A stretch of 64,000 nt of DNA, taken from positions 69,514 to 133,513 of the forward strand of contig MU006120.1 in the NCBI GenBank assembly GCA_010093705.1, in the 5' to 3' direction. Both the position numbers and the translations under genes were made by a program. Positions 45,928-58,451 of this stretch are shown here, one piece after another. Below the pieces are notes generated by a model that was not told where the DNA came from, did no database searches, and saw only the letters and a program-made list of their open reading frames with translations. Position 1 is the first letter of the stretch. The number at the start of each line of letters is the position of its first letter. Origin of the DNA: Patellaria atrata CBS 101060 (lineage: Eukaryota; Ascomycota; Dothideomycetes; Patellariales; Patellariaceae).

Positions 45928-47306
45928 ATTGTAGTCTCGTGCAAGAATGTCTCGGGACGTGGTCTCGCAAGTATATGCGTGGCGGACTGCAAAACTGCTG
46001 AGACGGCGACCGCTCTTCAAGCAGGAAGCTCGAGAAGAGCTGACGAACTACAGCAGCGATCGGGGCAAATCCGAGCTCGTCTGGAAGCCTGTAAAAGGGT
46101 GCACTTTGGACTTGGACTTGCCGACTGGAAGACGAGGTTTGAAGAGTGCACTCGGAGAAGTTGGAAGCTAGTGTTTCGGAGCGCAGGTCTTGGACGTCTC
46201 AGACTGTTGATTTAATTCGAATCTTCGAAGAAGCAACCCCCTTTATCTGTTGAACTTGAGGTTATAAGCCTAAGTCCTCCAGAAAAAGGTATTGAGATAT
46301 ACGTTATATCTGGGGACGACCTCGTTAGGTCCAACAGAGTTTAGGGGCGGCAAACTTGTGATGACTGATGAGCGAAAGTCAGAGAGCGCAAAAACGGTGG
46401 CACACTGGCACCAAAGCCGACCCTAAAGCTCAGGTGCTGCTTTGCCTATTCAGCGCTTCGATGGGCGGCTCCAGCTGCTTCGTCCAGCTCGGACCAACTG
46501 TGAGGGAAGAAGCGAGAAAAACTGCCAGATAACTTTGCACCTCAATTGATCTTCAAATATCTTTTATTTACAGTCCACCCATCAATTTGTCACTTGGATT
46601 TACAGAAACGACAAGAACCTCGTTGACTTGAATCATATCGCGTCGAAACAGGATCTCTGACGATATTGCGCAACCCGTGATCGATCGTCACGCTCCGCCG
46701 CCAATTGCGCCCATAGTAAACCGGCTTAAATACAAAATAGCATTATTGAACATCAAAGAAGGCTAATACCTGGATTCATCTATTATCCGTTTGACCACCA
46801 GCTCAATTAGGGAATGCTAAGGACGACTTAAGAAGAGGAATCCATTCAGAGTCTCGTATAAGTACTATTTCCGGAAACTTGAACGCTTGACCTCATTCGG
46901 GAGTCTGAATCGTCAACTGCCTCAAAATATGGCGATGCCTCTCAGCTTGGGTTTGATGTAAGGTCCTTGGTCGGTTCCAACTTGTTCAAAGAGCAGGAGT
47001 TCGCTAATCGCAGCTGATGGCATCGCGACCCATATGCATGACTGCATGATTCCTTTAAACCTTGGTTATTAACCTTAACCCAAGCTCAAATATCGTAAAT
47101 ATGTTTCCTCAATAAGTTAGAAGATGCAACAAAGGTTGTTCGTCACAACTTTCAGATCATATAGATCATATCTTATGGGTCATAGTGCATTTAACATTTG
47201 CATTTGGTGCAATAATCTAAATTCAAGAAGACTAAGACAGCCGCAACCCTCTAGCAATGCTTAAATGCCGCATCATAACTCATTCGAAACCCCAAAAGTT
47301 CAACAT
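45928..47306. other. Spacer between F-box gene and LPMO
   Basis: About 1.4 kb: F-box promoter on one side and LPMO 3' flank on the other. No gene or repeat seen. Confidence 0.45.
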
Positions 47307-48080
47307 CTAGCACCTGGAAACAGCAGGGCCTGGAACTTGATAGGTAGCTGGGTTGAAGTTGTTATAGATGTTAGCGGTGTATCCGGGATCGCTGGACTTG
47401 AAAGCGCCTGGGATAGAGACACCGTTGAAATTGGTGCTACCACCGCCAGTGACCTTGACCTGTGCGCAGGAGATGTAGAACTGCGGTGGACTGCCGGGGT
47501 TGTGGATACCGAGTTGCTGGATTCGTAATAGGTATTCGCCAGCAGCAATGCAGCTAGGGATCTGGACATCATAGGTGTTCCTCATTGGCCATTGGCCGCT
47601 GGAACTGACGCTGATATCCGCAATCTTGAACCATGGGGTCGAGCCATCGGCAGTAGCAGCGTTGGCGACCTTGGTCATGTAGAAAGAGATCGGGCCTTGA
47701 TGGTAGACGGCGGTATCTGAGGTAAAGGTCACAGTGCTACCTGCAGCTATGGAAACTGTGCTTGTCGAGGAGCCGCTGGCACCGCCGACATTGCATCGGA
47801 GATCAGGCGAAGACAGATCTATTCAAAAGTTATTAGGGACATGATTAGTGAAAGCAAGCAGTAAGACGTTGCGTACCAGTAACCGGAGAGTTGTAGTTGG
47901 TGTTCCTCCTGATATTTTGATATTGGCCACCCTTGACGCCGTTGGCAGTCAAAAACTGGAAGATGTCTACAACTGTTAGAATTTGCGAATATAAAAAATG
48001 GAGGATGAGTACGCACAATGACCGTGGGCGGCATTGACTAGCATAGAAGCTGCAAGGGTAATAGCGGTAAAGGCCTTCAT
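47307..48080 (-). CDS. AA9 lytic polysaccharide monooxygenase
   Basis: Secreted copper enzyme that oxidatively cleaves cellulose or related glucans. Exons 48080-48017, 47966-47877 and 47818-47307 give 221 aa, a catalytic domain without a cellulose-binding module. Splicing of exon 1 to 2 restores the essential N-terminus: the signal peptide (MKAFTAITLAASMLVNAAHG) should be cut before HYIFQFL, placing His at position 1 of the mature protein for the copper histidine brace. The second brace His is in AVYHQGPISFYM. The axial Tyr is in PPQFYISCAQVKV, with the conserved Gln region LLRIQQLGIHN. Two Cys positions (RCNVGG, YISCAQ) fit the usual disulfide. A TATA box lies 75 bases upstream. Confidence 0.95.
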
Positions 48081-48151
48081 TTTGAGACTTACTGATCGTC
48101 TTGTTTGATCTTGGCGACTGTGAGGATTCAAAGTTGAGGCAAAGGCACCTT

Positions 48152-48158
48152 TTTATAA
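48152..48158 (-). promoter_or_regulatory. Probable TATA box of the LPMO gene
   Basis: TTATAAAA on the minus strand, about 75 bases before the ATG. Confidence 0.55.
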
Positions 48159-51100
48159 TTGTGTCTCCTACATAACGGCCATATACGGGAATAGACGTAT
48201 GAGCTCATGAGTCGTTCGGTACGGCGGATAAATTAAATTATCGAATATTTTGGGCAGCCGTTATCCATGTGGACATTATTCATATAGAAACCTCGCCCAG
48301 AACCTCAAGATCGGAGCACTTCCGTTTTCTAACTTTTCTAGGAGTGACGATCTTGTGACCCCGAAGGGCCTGAGCAAAGACAGAGTTTACAGTAGACTGG
48401 GATAGGAAGCAAAGAAAGGGGTAGCATGTCATAGTAGCAAATGGGATTTTCGAGTATAAAACGTACCTACAGGAGGCGTTCAAACAGCCGGAATGCACTT
48501 GGAAGAATCAAGGAAGACGACAATAATACCGTAGGGCAGAATTTTGGCCAAACCATCTATACCTCCGGGGTAATTGAGCTTAGCTGCGCCACCATGCGTA
48601 TATCTGGACAAGATTTTGACTCGGCTGTAGGTTGATTGGAGTTTCAATAACAAAGGGAAATCAAAGTTTGTGGGGAAGAGAGCATGGGCATATATGGGGT
48701 ACCTGGTCTCGATGCCAGATAAATTAATAGCAGCGGCCGTCGGGCCGCCACTATTCAATTACACAAATGTTCCGATAGGTTCATGAAGGGAAGAACAAAA
48801 GAGACATAACCGGAGTAGACAGGATAAACACAGAAAGTCTACTTACTCCAGCTTACTCCAGGCCGAGGTCATGATATTCTAGATCCCAAGTTCATGCGAA
48901 GAAGCCACAAGCTTGGAGACAGCAATAAATTCCAATGCAGCTAGAGATGGAACGAATATACTCAAAATAATTTATTCACTATGGCATCGCCGTGGTAGGA
49001 AATGGGAGGGTAACGTCATCAAGGCATACAACAGCCAGACCATGAAGCTTAACAAGCAGGTAGAAACACGTTGCAGTGAGAAGATGTTGTGGGGAAGAAG
49101 CGCGAGGAAGTTGTCAAGTTTCGGAAGTGGAATGCGGGAGTGAGTAGATAGGAGTTCTACGGAGAGCCGCAACACCCCATTTGCAATTCCGCCAACACTC
49201 TAGGGCATACTTTAGAGCACACTCGAATAACGCTATGAACGTCCAAAGGTAAACTTCAGGTCACAAAGAGGAGCCCTTTCTCTAAGCACAGGAAACTATG
49301 TTTCTATCTCCTGGAGTATCAACATGCTTCAATGTTTTTCTCACTCTTTGGCGCGATATCCTGAGCGACATCGTGACCATAGTTCTACCGCAGTCACTGC
49401 AACCTCAATATATCGCCGATTCTTGCTACCATGTTTTCGTAACTGCACGCATCAAGCCCAAGCCAGCAACTCAAGAAATCAGTCAGTCTGAAATATGTGT
49501 GTCTCAGTACTCCGTACTATGTATGCCTTGGTTTTGCACATACTCAAGCTTCTGTTATCAATACGTCAATATATTAGAGACATCAGGTATTGACACGTCT
49601 TTTCTTTTACGGAAAGCTGGTTATAAACATTATCTTAATCCCTTTGATACCGTCCCTATAGCATGCTGTACTTAGATTATACATGTCTTTAGTAAACAGC
49701 CTCTAATTTCCTCTTATGCCGACAACTGCACGGATGACGTGTTGCCAAAGCTCCGTGTCCTCCCTACTACCAGTCTAATAAAAGAGTAACCGCCGAAGGG
49801 AACCATGGTCTAAGGTATAAGAAATCTCGTTCAGATAGATTATGTGTGTCTTTCATCTAAGTGGCTGTTACAACTTGTCATTACTCGTTCCATACTCTCC
49901 CCATTTGCTTGATATTCACTTTCGTTAGGTCATTATCCTCTGACACTCCTAACTTCTTATTTTCTCCCTGCTTGCTCCTCTTAGGATTATTTGATTCCTC
50001 GATCACTCTCTCTTCGAGAACCTACAATCTCTTTGATCTCTCGTCCCGACGTGTGAACGACAGCGCCATATAAACTCCAGAGATAAGCATAATAGTATCT
50101 TTAGCCTGGAGCCACGAAGGTCCAAGTCCTAGATACCCTCTATCCATTAAGAGTATTAACGGTATGCTGTTGTTTCAAATTGCTGTCAAAATCCCCTCTC
50201 GAGTTCCGCTTCTTCCTCATCAACCACCTCCTCCAGCCATTCCATGTTATTATGCTTCTCTTTTATTTCATCCCACAGCAACCAGTGATGACCCAAAAGG
50301 TTACGCCCAGTAAAGGATGGACCAAGTGTTCCACGAGTATTCCGACACACTATAAAGTCCATCCAGCACAAGACTCTTCGCATCAATTCTTCTGGCCGTC
50401 CTAGACGCTAACTCTCTCAAGTGTCGACGGTAATTGTTCTACATAGCGCCACAAGTCCCGGCTCCCGCTTGGGTGTGTTTTTTATGGTACACACGAGAAA
50501 TTCGAATATATTCATGGTTCTACCTGAAAGCATATGCCGGGCATCTTGAGAACTTCCCTCGCATTGTCCCAGACCGCTGATACCATTATAGCCGACTGCG
50601 ATCGGCTGTGATTTTAGATTTTTGGCCATTTGAGTACAGACATACATTGAAGTCAATTCTTCTTATTAAATGTTCTTGGTTTGTCCAAACCTCAGGGACC
50701 ATCACTCAAGCTGGAATCCCCTCGGAAGCCTCTTCACCAGACAAACGAGAAGCAAGAGAAAGGAGTTATAACCGTGTGAAAGGGTGTGAGAGCATGCAAG
50801 CGGAAGAGATGGTGTAGTTGCTTTCTGTTACGCGGTTTTAGTCCGCAATAAGTTCCAAGTCTGTCATTGCTTTCCTTCTCTGGCCGACCAAATTAACGGA
50901 CATATATGTACTAACTCGTCAAATGCTTTCCGACTTCTCAGGTAATGACTTTTAGTACTTTGGATTGAACTGGACTCTTCGTTTTCCAGGGGTTACAAAA
51001 TATATTCACTTTCAGACAACACAGGTCCAAAAGGGAAACACTCACAAATATGGGATGATCTCCGGCAACCGTGGCTCTTCGACTCTTACATACGATAGGC

Positions 51101-52024
51101 ATTTAGTCAAACATCATCGCAAATCGTTCGGAGGATTCTCCTTAGAATTCAGTATGGTAGGAAGGAGGGAATGTTGTCCAAGAGTAGTGTAAACCATTCC
51201 TACAGCAGTGCGGTTCTCCTCCCATCTATCTTTTGACTCAGGACTTCGGCCCATCTGCTTTAGTATAACTGGTCTAATCAATCATGTCCACATCACCGTT
51301 TGCGCTCATCATGGACCAATTGGTATGTTTGAGGGCGCGCAACTCACGCAAGATTTATTCTTTACTATATTTAGTTGCGTGAAAATCTCCAATTCGCACC
51401 AAGGGCATAGAAGGAGTCTATCTTTACGAAGTTCAAGAAAGGAAACGATAGCAAAAAGCCAACCGAAACGGAACCATGCGTGTCAAGCATCCATCACCAT
51501 CTAACCGTGAGCGACTTTCATTAAGTTTCAAGAGAGATTAGTACAACTTGTAAAATAACGCATCCCCTGAATCTCTAATCTGAGGAGACGGTCAGTTTTG
51601 CCGCGTCTGCAGTTTGAGGCCAGTATATGACCTAGCTCGTTAGGGTCAGTGGAGCTGGAGGCTACTCAAAGAGCATCCGCACAGTAAATGGGGAGAGATT
51701 ATTTTGGACTAGTTATACAGTCAGGTCTATGACTTCCGATGGAAGCAGATCCGCACGAAGAGCTTGGGACACGGCGGAGTCAAGCCCCTTTCAAGGCTAG
51801 CCATACTTGAAGCCAGGAGGTGTTCGAGTTATGTCCCCATAAATCTGCAGGTCTTTATAGACTGGTTCATTAAGTATATGGGGAATATGTACATTCAAAG
51901 AGCAGCGATGCAGTAACTCGGGGAAGCGCCACGGCAAGGGAACAGATAAAAACAGATATTCATTTCCTTTCATACTGCTTACTAGTGTCGAAGGTACGGA
52001 GCGATATATTCTCCTCTTCCCATA
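48159..52024. other. Gene desert
   Basis: Nearly 3.9 kb where I find no supported gene, RNA or tandem repeat. Scattered ORFs of 60-125 codons (for example 49298-49675 and 51208-51504) have ragged composition and no family motifs. The region may hold old degraded mobile DNA, but nothing identifiable. Confidence 0.5.
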
Positions 52025-53577
52025 CTAAACCTCCTTTAGGATAGGGGTAGGAAGGTCCAGAGGTACTCTTTCTAGCGGTACCCGTTCAGGTTTGTAACAA
52101 GGCAAAGGTTCCCAATAATCACTCATCTCCTTAGCTGTAGGACGAAATCCAGATTTATCATGAAGAAATTCTTACTATGAATTTGCAATCTTGTTGAAGA
52201 GAACTTGAAACCTCATTGATTTGATGCTCAAGGTTGGTGATCCACTGAATGACTAGAGCGATATTTTGATGGTAGGTAGGTCCGTCCTTGCATCTAAAAG
52301 TAGAAAAAGTGTCCAAGGAAATATGATCTAACCCAGTCGTATATATCCATGTTAGAATTTCCGAAGAAAACACATCCCATGGAGAAGATGTCCGACGACC
52401 GACCTCTTGGATCACCGCAGGCGACTTATGGTGAATACTACATGTGGGTGAAGGCGATTGTACCATCTGTTTCGGTTGAATCGAGTTCCCGAGTCTGTCG
52501 CGCAATGCTAAAGTCGGTTGTATATACATGGTGTCTCTCGTAGGATTTATATTGCACCAAGATGTTGGAGGGCTTGATATCCATATGCTTGATTCCAGAA
52601 GCATGAGTATACGCCAAAGCACTAGATAAGCAATGAAACCAGGCTCGATAGGTCAGTCGACAATGGATTTCGATATCTGGAAGTATGATTGTGTGCCACT
52701 TTGCTCTCATGTAAGTTTTCAAGTCACGATCTGCCATAGGGTACATCAAGATAGGAAGATGTTTGCCACAAGCATAACTACCGATAAGGCGAACGATATG
52801 TGAACGTTCCAGTCGTTGAAGATGCTGGACCTCCTTGATCGCCTCCTCAAATGAAATTCTACGATGGCAAATCATTTCTTTCTCGCAAGACGGATTCTCC
52901 TACAGATCACGGAGTGGACTCCTGCATTCCCTGTCCTTGCTATCTCTTTCTCTTCAGTAAACGGAAGTTCAGACTCGGTCCCTTCTCGTATTTCCACATG
53001 TCTAAATCCGCTCCAGTCAAGCATATTAGCGTCGAACTCTAAGAGTCCTGCATCGCGGGCTCTGCGAGAATGTCGGTGTTCAACAAAAATAGAGGCTTGA
53101 CCGATTGCGGATTTTGCTGTCTTCCGTCTACCAGTAATTGTGCACCAGATTGCTCACTATTTTGATTTGATAGTGCGGAATGATAATCTGCTTAAGTCCC
53201 TTGATGTGATGGCGCAGAATGATGTTGCGAGAACCTTTCTCGATATGACAACGTGGGATGTGACTGCGAAGAATAATAGTCTGGGATGGTTCTTTGAATG
53301 GCAACAAAGCATCGTCATTTGAAAAATTCCCATCCCCTATCTCCATTATTTCCGGTTCCGGATGATACTTGTGGTCAAGATATCGATGAATCCCATCATG
53401 TTCACAGTGAGTCTTGCTCAAGTAGTGGTCGAGATGTTTCCGTGTAGTCTTAATTATAATGTTTTCGGGAAGTGCGTACTGAGCCTCTCTGCCGTCGAAT
53501 ATCAAGGTCGGGTACAAGGCTAAACCTTCATGCATCTCAACTATACATCCTGCTGGATTGGTCGAATCACGTGACAC
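52025..53577 (-). pseudogene. Broken Ser/Thr protein kinase gene
   Basis: Most of a fungal kinase domain is spread over several frames. The alpha-C and lobe blocks are visible (AIKEVQHLQRLERSHIVRLIG, then LMYPMADRDLKTYM). The catalytic loop reads HMDIKPSNILV, with HRD changed to HMD, and the metal motif is TDFSIARQ, with DFG changed to DFS. Just after the activation segment there are in-frame stops at 52438-52440 and 52426-52428, then a frame change before SEILTWIYTT, and another near 52170 before the family's usual end HDKSGFRPTAKEMSDYWEP. An N-terminal ORF (53128-53577) without known domains may belong to it. Changed catalytic residues plus at least four disruptions indicate a dead gene. 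Confidence 0.75.
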
Positions 53578-53909
53578 GGGAGCATGTATGAAAGGTCAGA
53601 GGGAGTTGGTACGCAAATGTGATTCTTCAATCTGAATTGATATACTTTAAGTCAGCATTGGCTTGTTGACCCGAAAGATGCTGATACCTCATGCTATCTT
53701 ATGCGTTACATGCGTAACTCTTCGTCACTAAGCCGTCCCCGAGTGAGTGCGTGCCTATAGCTCTCTCTCGTCCGGACATTGACGATGTCATCGAGCACCA
53801 ATTTTAGGTTCCTTTTTCCTCCCCAGGTGGGACGGTCTTCTACAGTTCCCGCACCATTCTTTATGAGCAATAACATACCCTCACGGGGGTATCGTGCTGT
53901 TGTAAAATC

Positions 53910-55903
53910 TCAATCCTCGAACTGTACTTGTTTCCTTCTTCTCGGTGCTTGTTCCCGAGTAAATGCACCCTCACTCTCATCCACGATCCCTCTGAAAGCA
54001 ATCCTGTCATGCCTCTTGAGAAGTTGGTAAACCGTTTCTTGACTAACACTATAGCCGCTCTTCCTCCACCTCGCATTGAGCCACTCGGTCAATGCATCAC
54101 TACTCAAACTCCATTCCCTCGAGTCCCATTCCCTGAGAATGAGATTTACAATGGGTGCGTCGGGTAACAGGGGCGGCGATCTTCGATTGGGAGATCTGAA
54201 GTGTGTGGATGGTTTTGGTCGATCGGGGAATGTGGCTTCCCACATTTTGACGAACTGAAATAGTTTGTGCTCATCGTTAGAGCGTGTTGTGAGGGCAATA
54301 CCGAATGGACGGCCGTTCAAACGGATAGTACTAAGGGGGACGGTGGCGATTGGATAACCAGCAGCAGCAGCGAAGCAGCAAAGACCACTGTCAGCAGGGG
54401 CTGCAATAATGTCGAGATCGTGATCTGAAAGCACTTTATCAATGCCGTGGTCCGCACCGTAAAGCTTTAGGCGATCGATGACTTCTGATACCCACTCAGG
54501 GTTACTTATATGATCGCGTACGGCGATTAGGTCGTCTTGGTTGGAGCAGACTATGTGAATCAGAATAGATCCATCTGGAAGGTCTCGTAATACTCACGTG
54601 CTGGCAATGCTAAGTGGGCATGGTCCGCATTGTATTTTATTATATCAGATATTGACCTGACTTTAGACTTCTCAAGACCAGCCATGAACTTGTTGGCTAT
54701 GTCCTTAAACTCATGGTCTACACTTGTCAGCTAAATAATCGAAATGTATGCTTTACTCTATTGCTTACATGCTACCATCTCGAAACCATCTGCGTCATCG
54801 ACACTTAAGTTCTCAGGTAGTGGAATTTCAACGGGATAGTTCACTGCGGCACCTCGATCCCTTATTTTTTCTATGGCCGCTTCGTATTTTTGCTCCTAGA
54901 AAGAAAGTTAGAAGAGCCTTTAGGGATGTCAAAGCTTTTGAGTGACTCTGTACAGTACCATTTCTTCATCAGCGTTTCGATCTGGCCGACAACTCTCCTC
55001 GTCTAGTTTCCATATCGCAGGATCAGCAAATCCGATTCGGAGACCACACCAGTTTCTTTCCCAAGGATTTTCCGTCATATCTATACCGCTATCCCAACTG
55101 TCTCGGTTACTTGAGCCTTTGGTCAACACTTTAACCAGTGTCTCAAGGTCTGCCGCGGACTTCGCCATAGCACCAACAGAATCAAACGTTTTGCTGAGCC
55201 CGAATATGCCATCCATAGGAACTTCACCGACTGTGAGTTTAATAGCATAGAGCGCTGATCGACTTGCAGGCGTTATAATCGAGCCTACAGTTTCCGTCCC
55301 AAGAGCAAGTGGCGCAAAGCCAGCTGCAACAGCAACAGCAGAACCGGTAGAGCAACCACCAGGAGCAGAATGGCCAAGAATAGTTTCCCCGGGTTCGATA
55401 CCACCAGGTATGTAGATTGATTGTGTTTGGCCACCGACAGACGACCAGCCTGGCATCATGTTTGGTGTCCTTAAGCCACAGAATTCCGTAAGATTCGCTT
55501 TTCCAATTACAATGAGGCCACCTTGGATCAGTTGATCGATGATAGGAGCATTTTTCTTCGGTTTCGCACCAACGAAGGCGTAAGACCCTACTGTTGTGTC
55601 CATTCCCAAACTTGGCTCCGTCATTATGTTATCCTTGACAACAATGGGTATGCCGTGAAATGGGCCCCGAGTCTTCCCCCTCGCCCTCTCCTCGTCCAAC
55701 TGTTTTGCCCGTCCCAGAACATTGTACCTTGGAGCTACTGATATCAGGGCTCTCAATTGGCGTCCTTTCCGATTGTGTCGCTCGATCTGAAGTAGATATC
55801 TCTCGACGATTTCGACGCTGGTCAGGACGTTGGCATCCAGAAGGCTCTTCAGATCCGTCGCCGTGATGGTGAGAGGGTCGAAGTCCACAACATCATGATC
55901 CAT
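53910..55903 (-). CDS. Amidase-signature enzyme with C-terminal extension
   Basis: Predicted cytosolic amidase. Exons 55903-54959, 54895-54769, 54717-54598 and 54550-53910 give 610 aa. Family blocks are HGIPIVVKDNIMT (catalytic Lys), GKANLTEFCGLRTPNMMPGWSS, HSAPGGCSTGSAVAVAAGFA, LALGTETVGSIITPAS, and a late SDHDLDIIAAPADSG. The nucleophilic Ser position in GSI is kept, but the usual GGSSxGS reads GGCSTGS, so the first Ser of that motif is Cys, and TETDGSI reads TETVGSI. Activity may be altered. After the normal end (KMWEATFPDRPKPSTHFRSPN) an extra 90 residues follow, helical and basic (SDALTEWLNARWRKSGYSVS). Neighbouring kinase decay suggests a fast-evolving locus. Confidence 0.88.
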
Positions 55904-58450
55904 AATGATGAGGGAAAGGGTGACCAGAATGCTGAGACCCGTAGAGACAGTTGCGGGGTCAGAAGGGCATATTGCTCTTCACAGAGCAGCGTTTTCGGTA
56001 GTGAGCTCAGAGGAGTCAATATATTTGTAGGATAAGTAGGGCCAATGATTGCATGCCGGATGTCGTCGCGTTCTCACGAGATCCGATATAGTGGTCCACT
56101 GTGCCTCAGAAATTGGTGTTCGGCTGGGGTAAATTAAAACCGTCTTGGGCCGCAATATAACTATAGATGAAAAGAGAACGATTGACAGAAACAGAACCAG
56201 GTCACACCTTTCGCCAGATAAATTGCCACGGGTAGCCTAGCTCTTAAACCAGAAAGGGAGGGTGAAGCTTAACCGGTATATGGAGAAGAGAGGCCTAGAG
56301 GCGAACGAGAACGAGGATTTTACCGGCTGGTCAACAAACTCACAAGGACATCGGCAGCAGCACAGACGACTCACGACTTGTCGATTGAGTCGATTATTAT
56401 TACTGTACTGCACTATGAAGGCGCGTCAGCATCTTCTACCGTAGACGGACCAAAGCTATACCAGCATAGGCTGTCTACGAGAAGCACAGAGCGCATAGGA
56501 AGCTCCTTGTTCTTAGTGCTGATCAGCCATCACGATCCCTCCCCCAGAATCCCAAATGCGCCTCAAAAAGAAGGGCGAGCTTTTGGACGTGGAGGATCAC
56601 CAGTTTTCTTTCTTTCGCGTCCTTGGTCCCCGAGCCCTGAGACTGAGAAAATTCGTTTTCTTCCTAGCGAAGCCGCGGGCCAGACGGTGCCTATGTGCGA
56701 TCCAGGTTACTCTCTGTAGTCTGCACATCTTCGTGGGCGCTCCGGCGTATGGTATCGCCCGTATGTGCGGCGAAACCGTGCCGTCCGGCCTAGCGTTGGG
56801 AACTGGTGAGGGATTGGGGGAGGGGGATAGGGTACTGACTAGAGACTAGAGAGGACGAGTTAAAGTGTAGAACAGCGGGAGAATTTTCCACCAAGAGATG
56901 GGGAAAGCGTGGGGAGCCTATCATGCCTACTAACTGTAACTCTTGTAGACTGTATTAACCTCCCCTGGTCGAGTCGACAACCCACGCGTTTCATCCAAAA
57001 TGTCATCGTGCCTGAGGAATTCAAATATCGAACAAATAACCCTTGTCCCCATGCCCTCATCTTTCCTGACTCCTGACTCCTGACTCCCGACTCCTGACAA
57101 AACGTTGATGCCGAGGAATGCGACATCGCGGTCGCGACCTGTTGAGATCAACGGTTGCAGGCTTCCCCAGAGTTATCGGGATGGAAGCATCGGAACTTAA
57201 CATTATTATGCGTCTCCTTTTTGAACGTCTTTCCATCTCTTCCTGTCTTCATATTCCTCAAATTTCAACTCTTCATAAATCCTGTAATCCTTGCTATACT
57301 TTCTTACAGACTCGTGATCAACTTTGCTTGATATAAGCTTGCTCGACTTTCAACTCTCTTTGCCACTATAAGCGGGGATAATGCTTTAAGTTGAGCCTTA
57401 TCGAACACCTCTTATATCTTCTTTTTAATTTCACTTTTGGACCTTCTCCAAGTCATTAATCAAGCCCTAATTACCTGATTGGTGTGAAGAGTTGGATTTT
57501 TCCTATCATCTTAATTTAGTGATTGTTCCGGATCTAAGAAACTAAACGGCAGATCAATTAATGAACAGGTTATTAGTTGTCGGACTACAATGATTCACAG
57601 CTCCATCTTTCATGCGTCACCAGTTACCTAAGGCAGAGACCATCTAGTGCGCTGTGTATTGTGAAGCAGACAGACTTATTACCTACGAGTCTCTCGGGTC
57701 GCAAATATGGTGCATTTCAGGGTTGAATGATCAAAAGACAGTCTAAGGAGATACTGCGACGAAGCTAAAGAAATCTGACCAGATCTCTCTCCCTTAGATG
57801 TCCTGTGACTCCTCATCACATTAATATCGGACTGCGCACACGCATCTTTTGTATGTTGTTACCAACTGTCGACGGTCCAACAACAGTGGTGCACCGGAGA
57901 GCGTACAGTAAGCGTGCACTATATACGTGGTCAAGCAGTGTCTCCCATGAGATGATGGTGGACAAAGTACCTTCTCTTTTGTATGTCATCAATCATCTAT
58001 CAACCTTATATTCATGATTAAAGACACTTCTTCCGATTCTCATTCTTATGATTCTTAAATGTCTTCCATACGACCCAAAGACTCTTCTTGGATGTTTGCA
58101 ATACAGGCGTATATCATCAATTCTTGAGTAAGCTTGCGGGTATGGCACTGCATACAATGATTATTGGTTCACTTCAATCTCCTTGTAATAGTTGTCCCTA
58201 CTATAATTAAATTCTCCGCATCATTATTTCCGGATTCTGTGAGGTAGTTACAGTGATTTGAAATTCACCGAAGGTATGATGGCTTTCCGTCAACTAACCT
58301 CCAAGGCACTATTAGAATTTAAAAAAAAAAATGAAATACCTTATATACTATATATATAAGGACTAAAATCCTATTACTATTCGTTGCCACAACAATGAAA
58401 AGGCTTCAGAGCATAATCTAGAGGTGAAAAAAAAAAAAACCAAAACAGTT
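55904..58450. other. Spacer upstream of the amidase gene
   Basis: About 2.5 kb without a supported gene. It contains the amidase promoter, a 7-base tandem repeat at 57064-57098 and AT-rich stretches around 58320-58440, including poly-A runs. Confidence 0.45.
57064..57098. repeat. Seven-base tandem repeat (TCCTGAC)
   Basis: Five consecutive copies of TCCTGAC, one with a C for T change. Confidence 0.8.
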
Positions 58451-58451
58451 C

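Noticed and set aside
49298-49675. 125-codon ORF in the gene desert
   Set aside because: Cys-rich by chance, with no signal peptide, domain or splice context.
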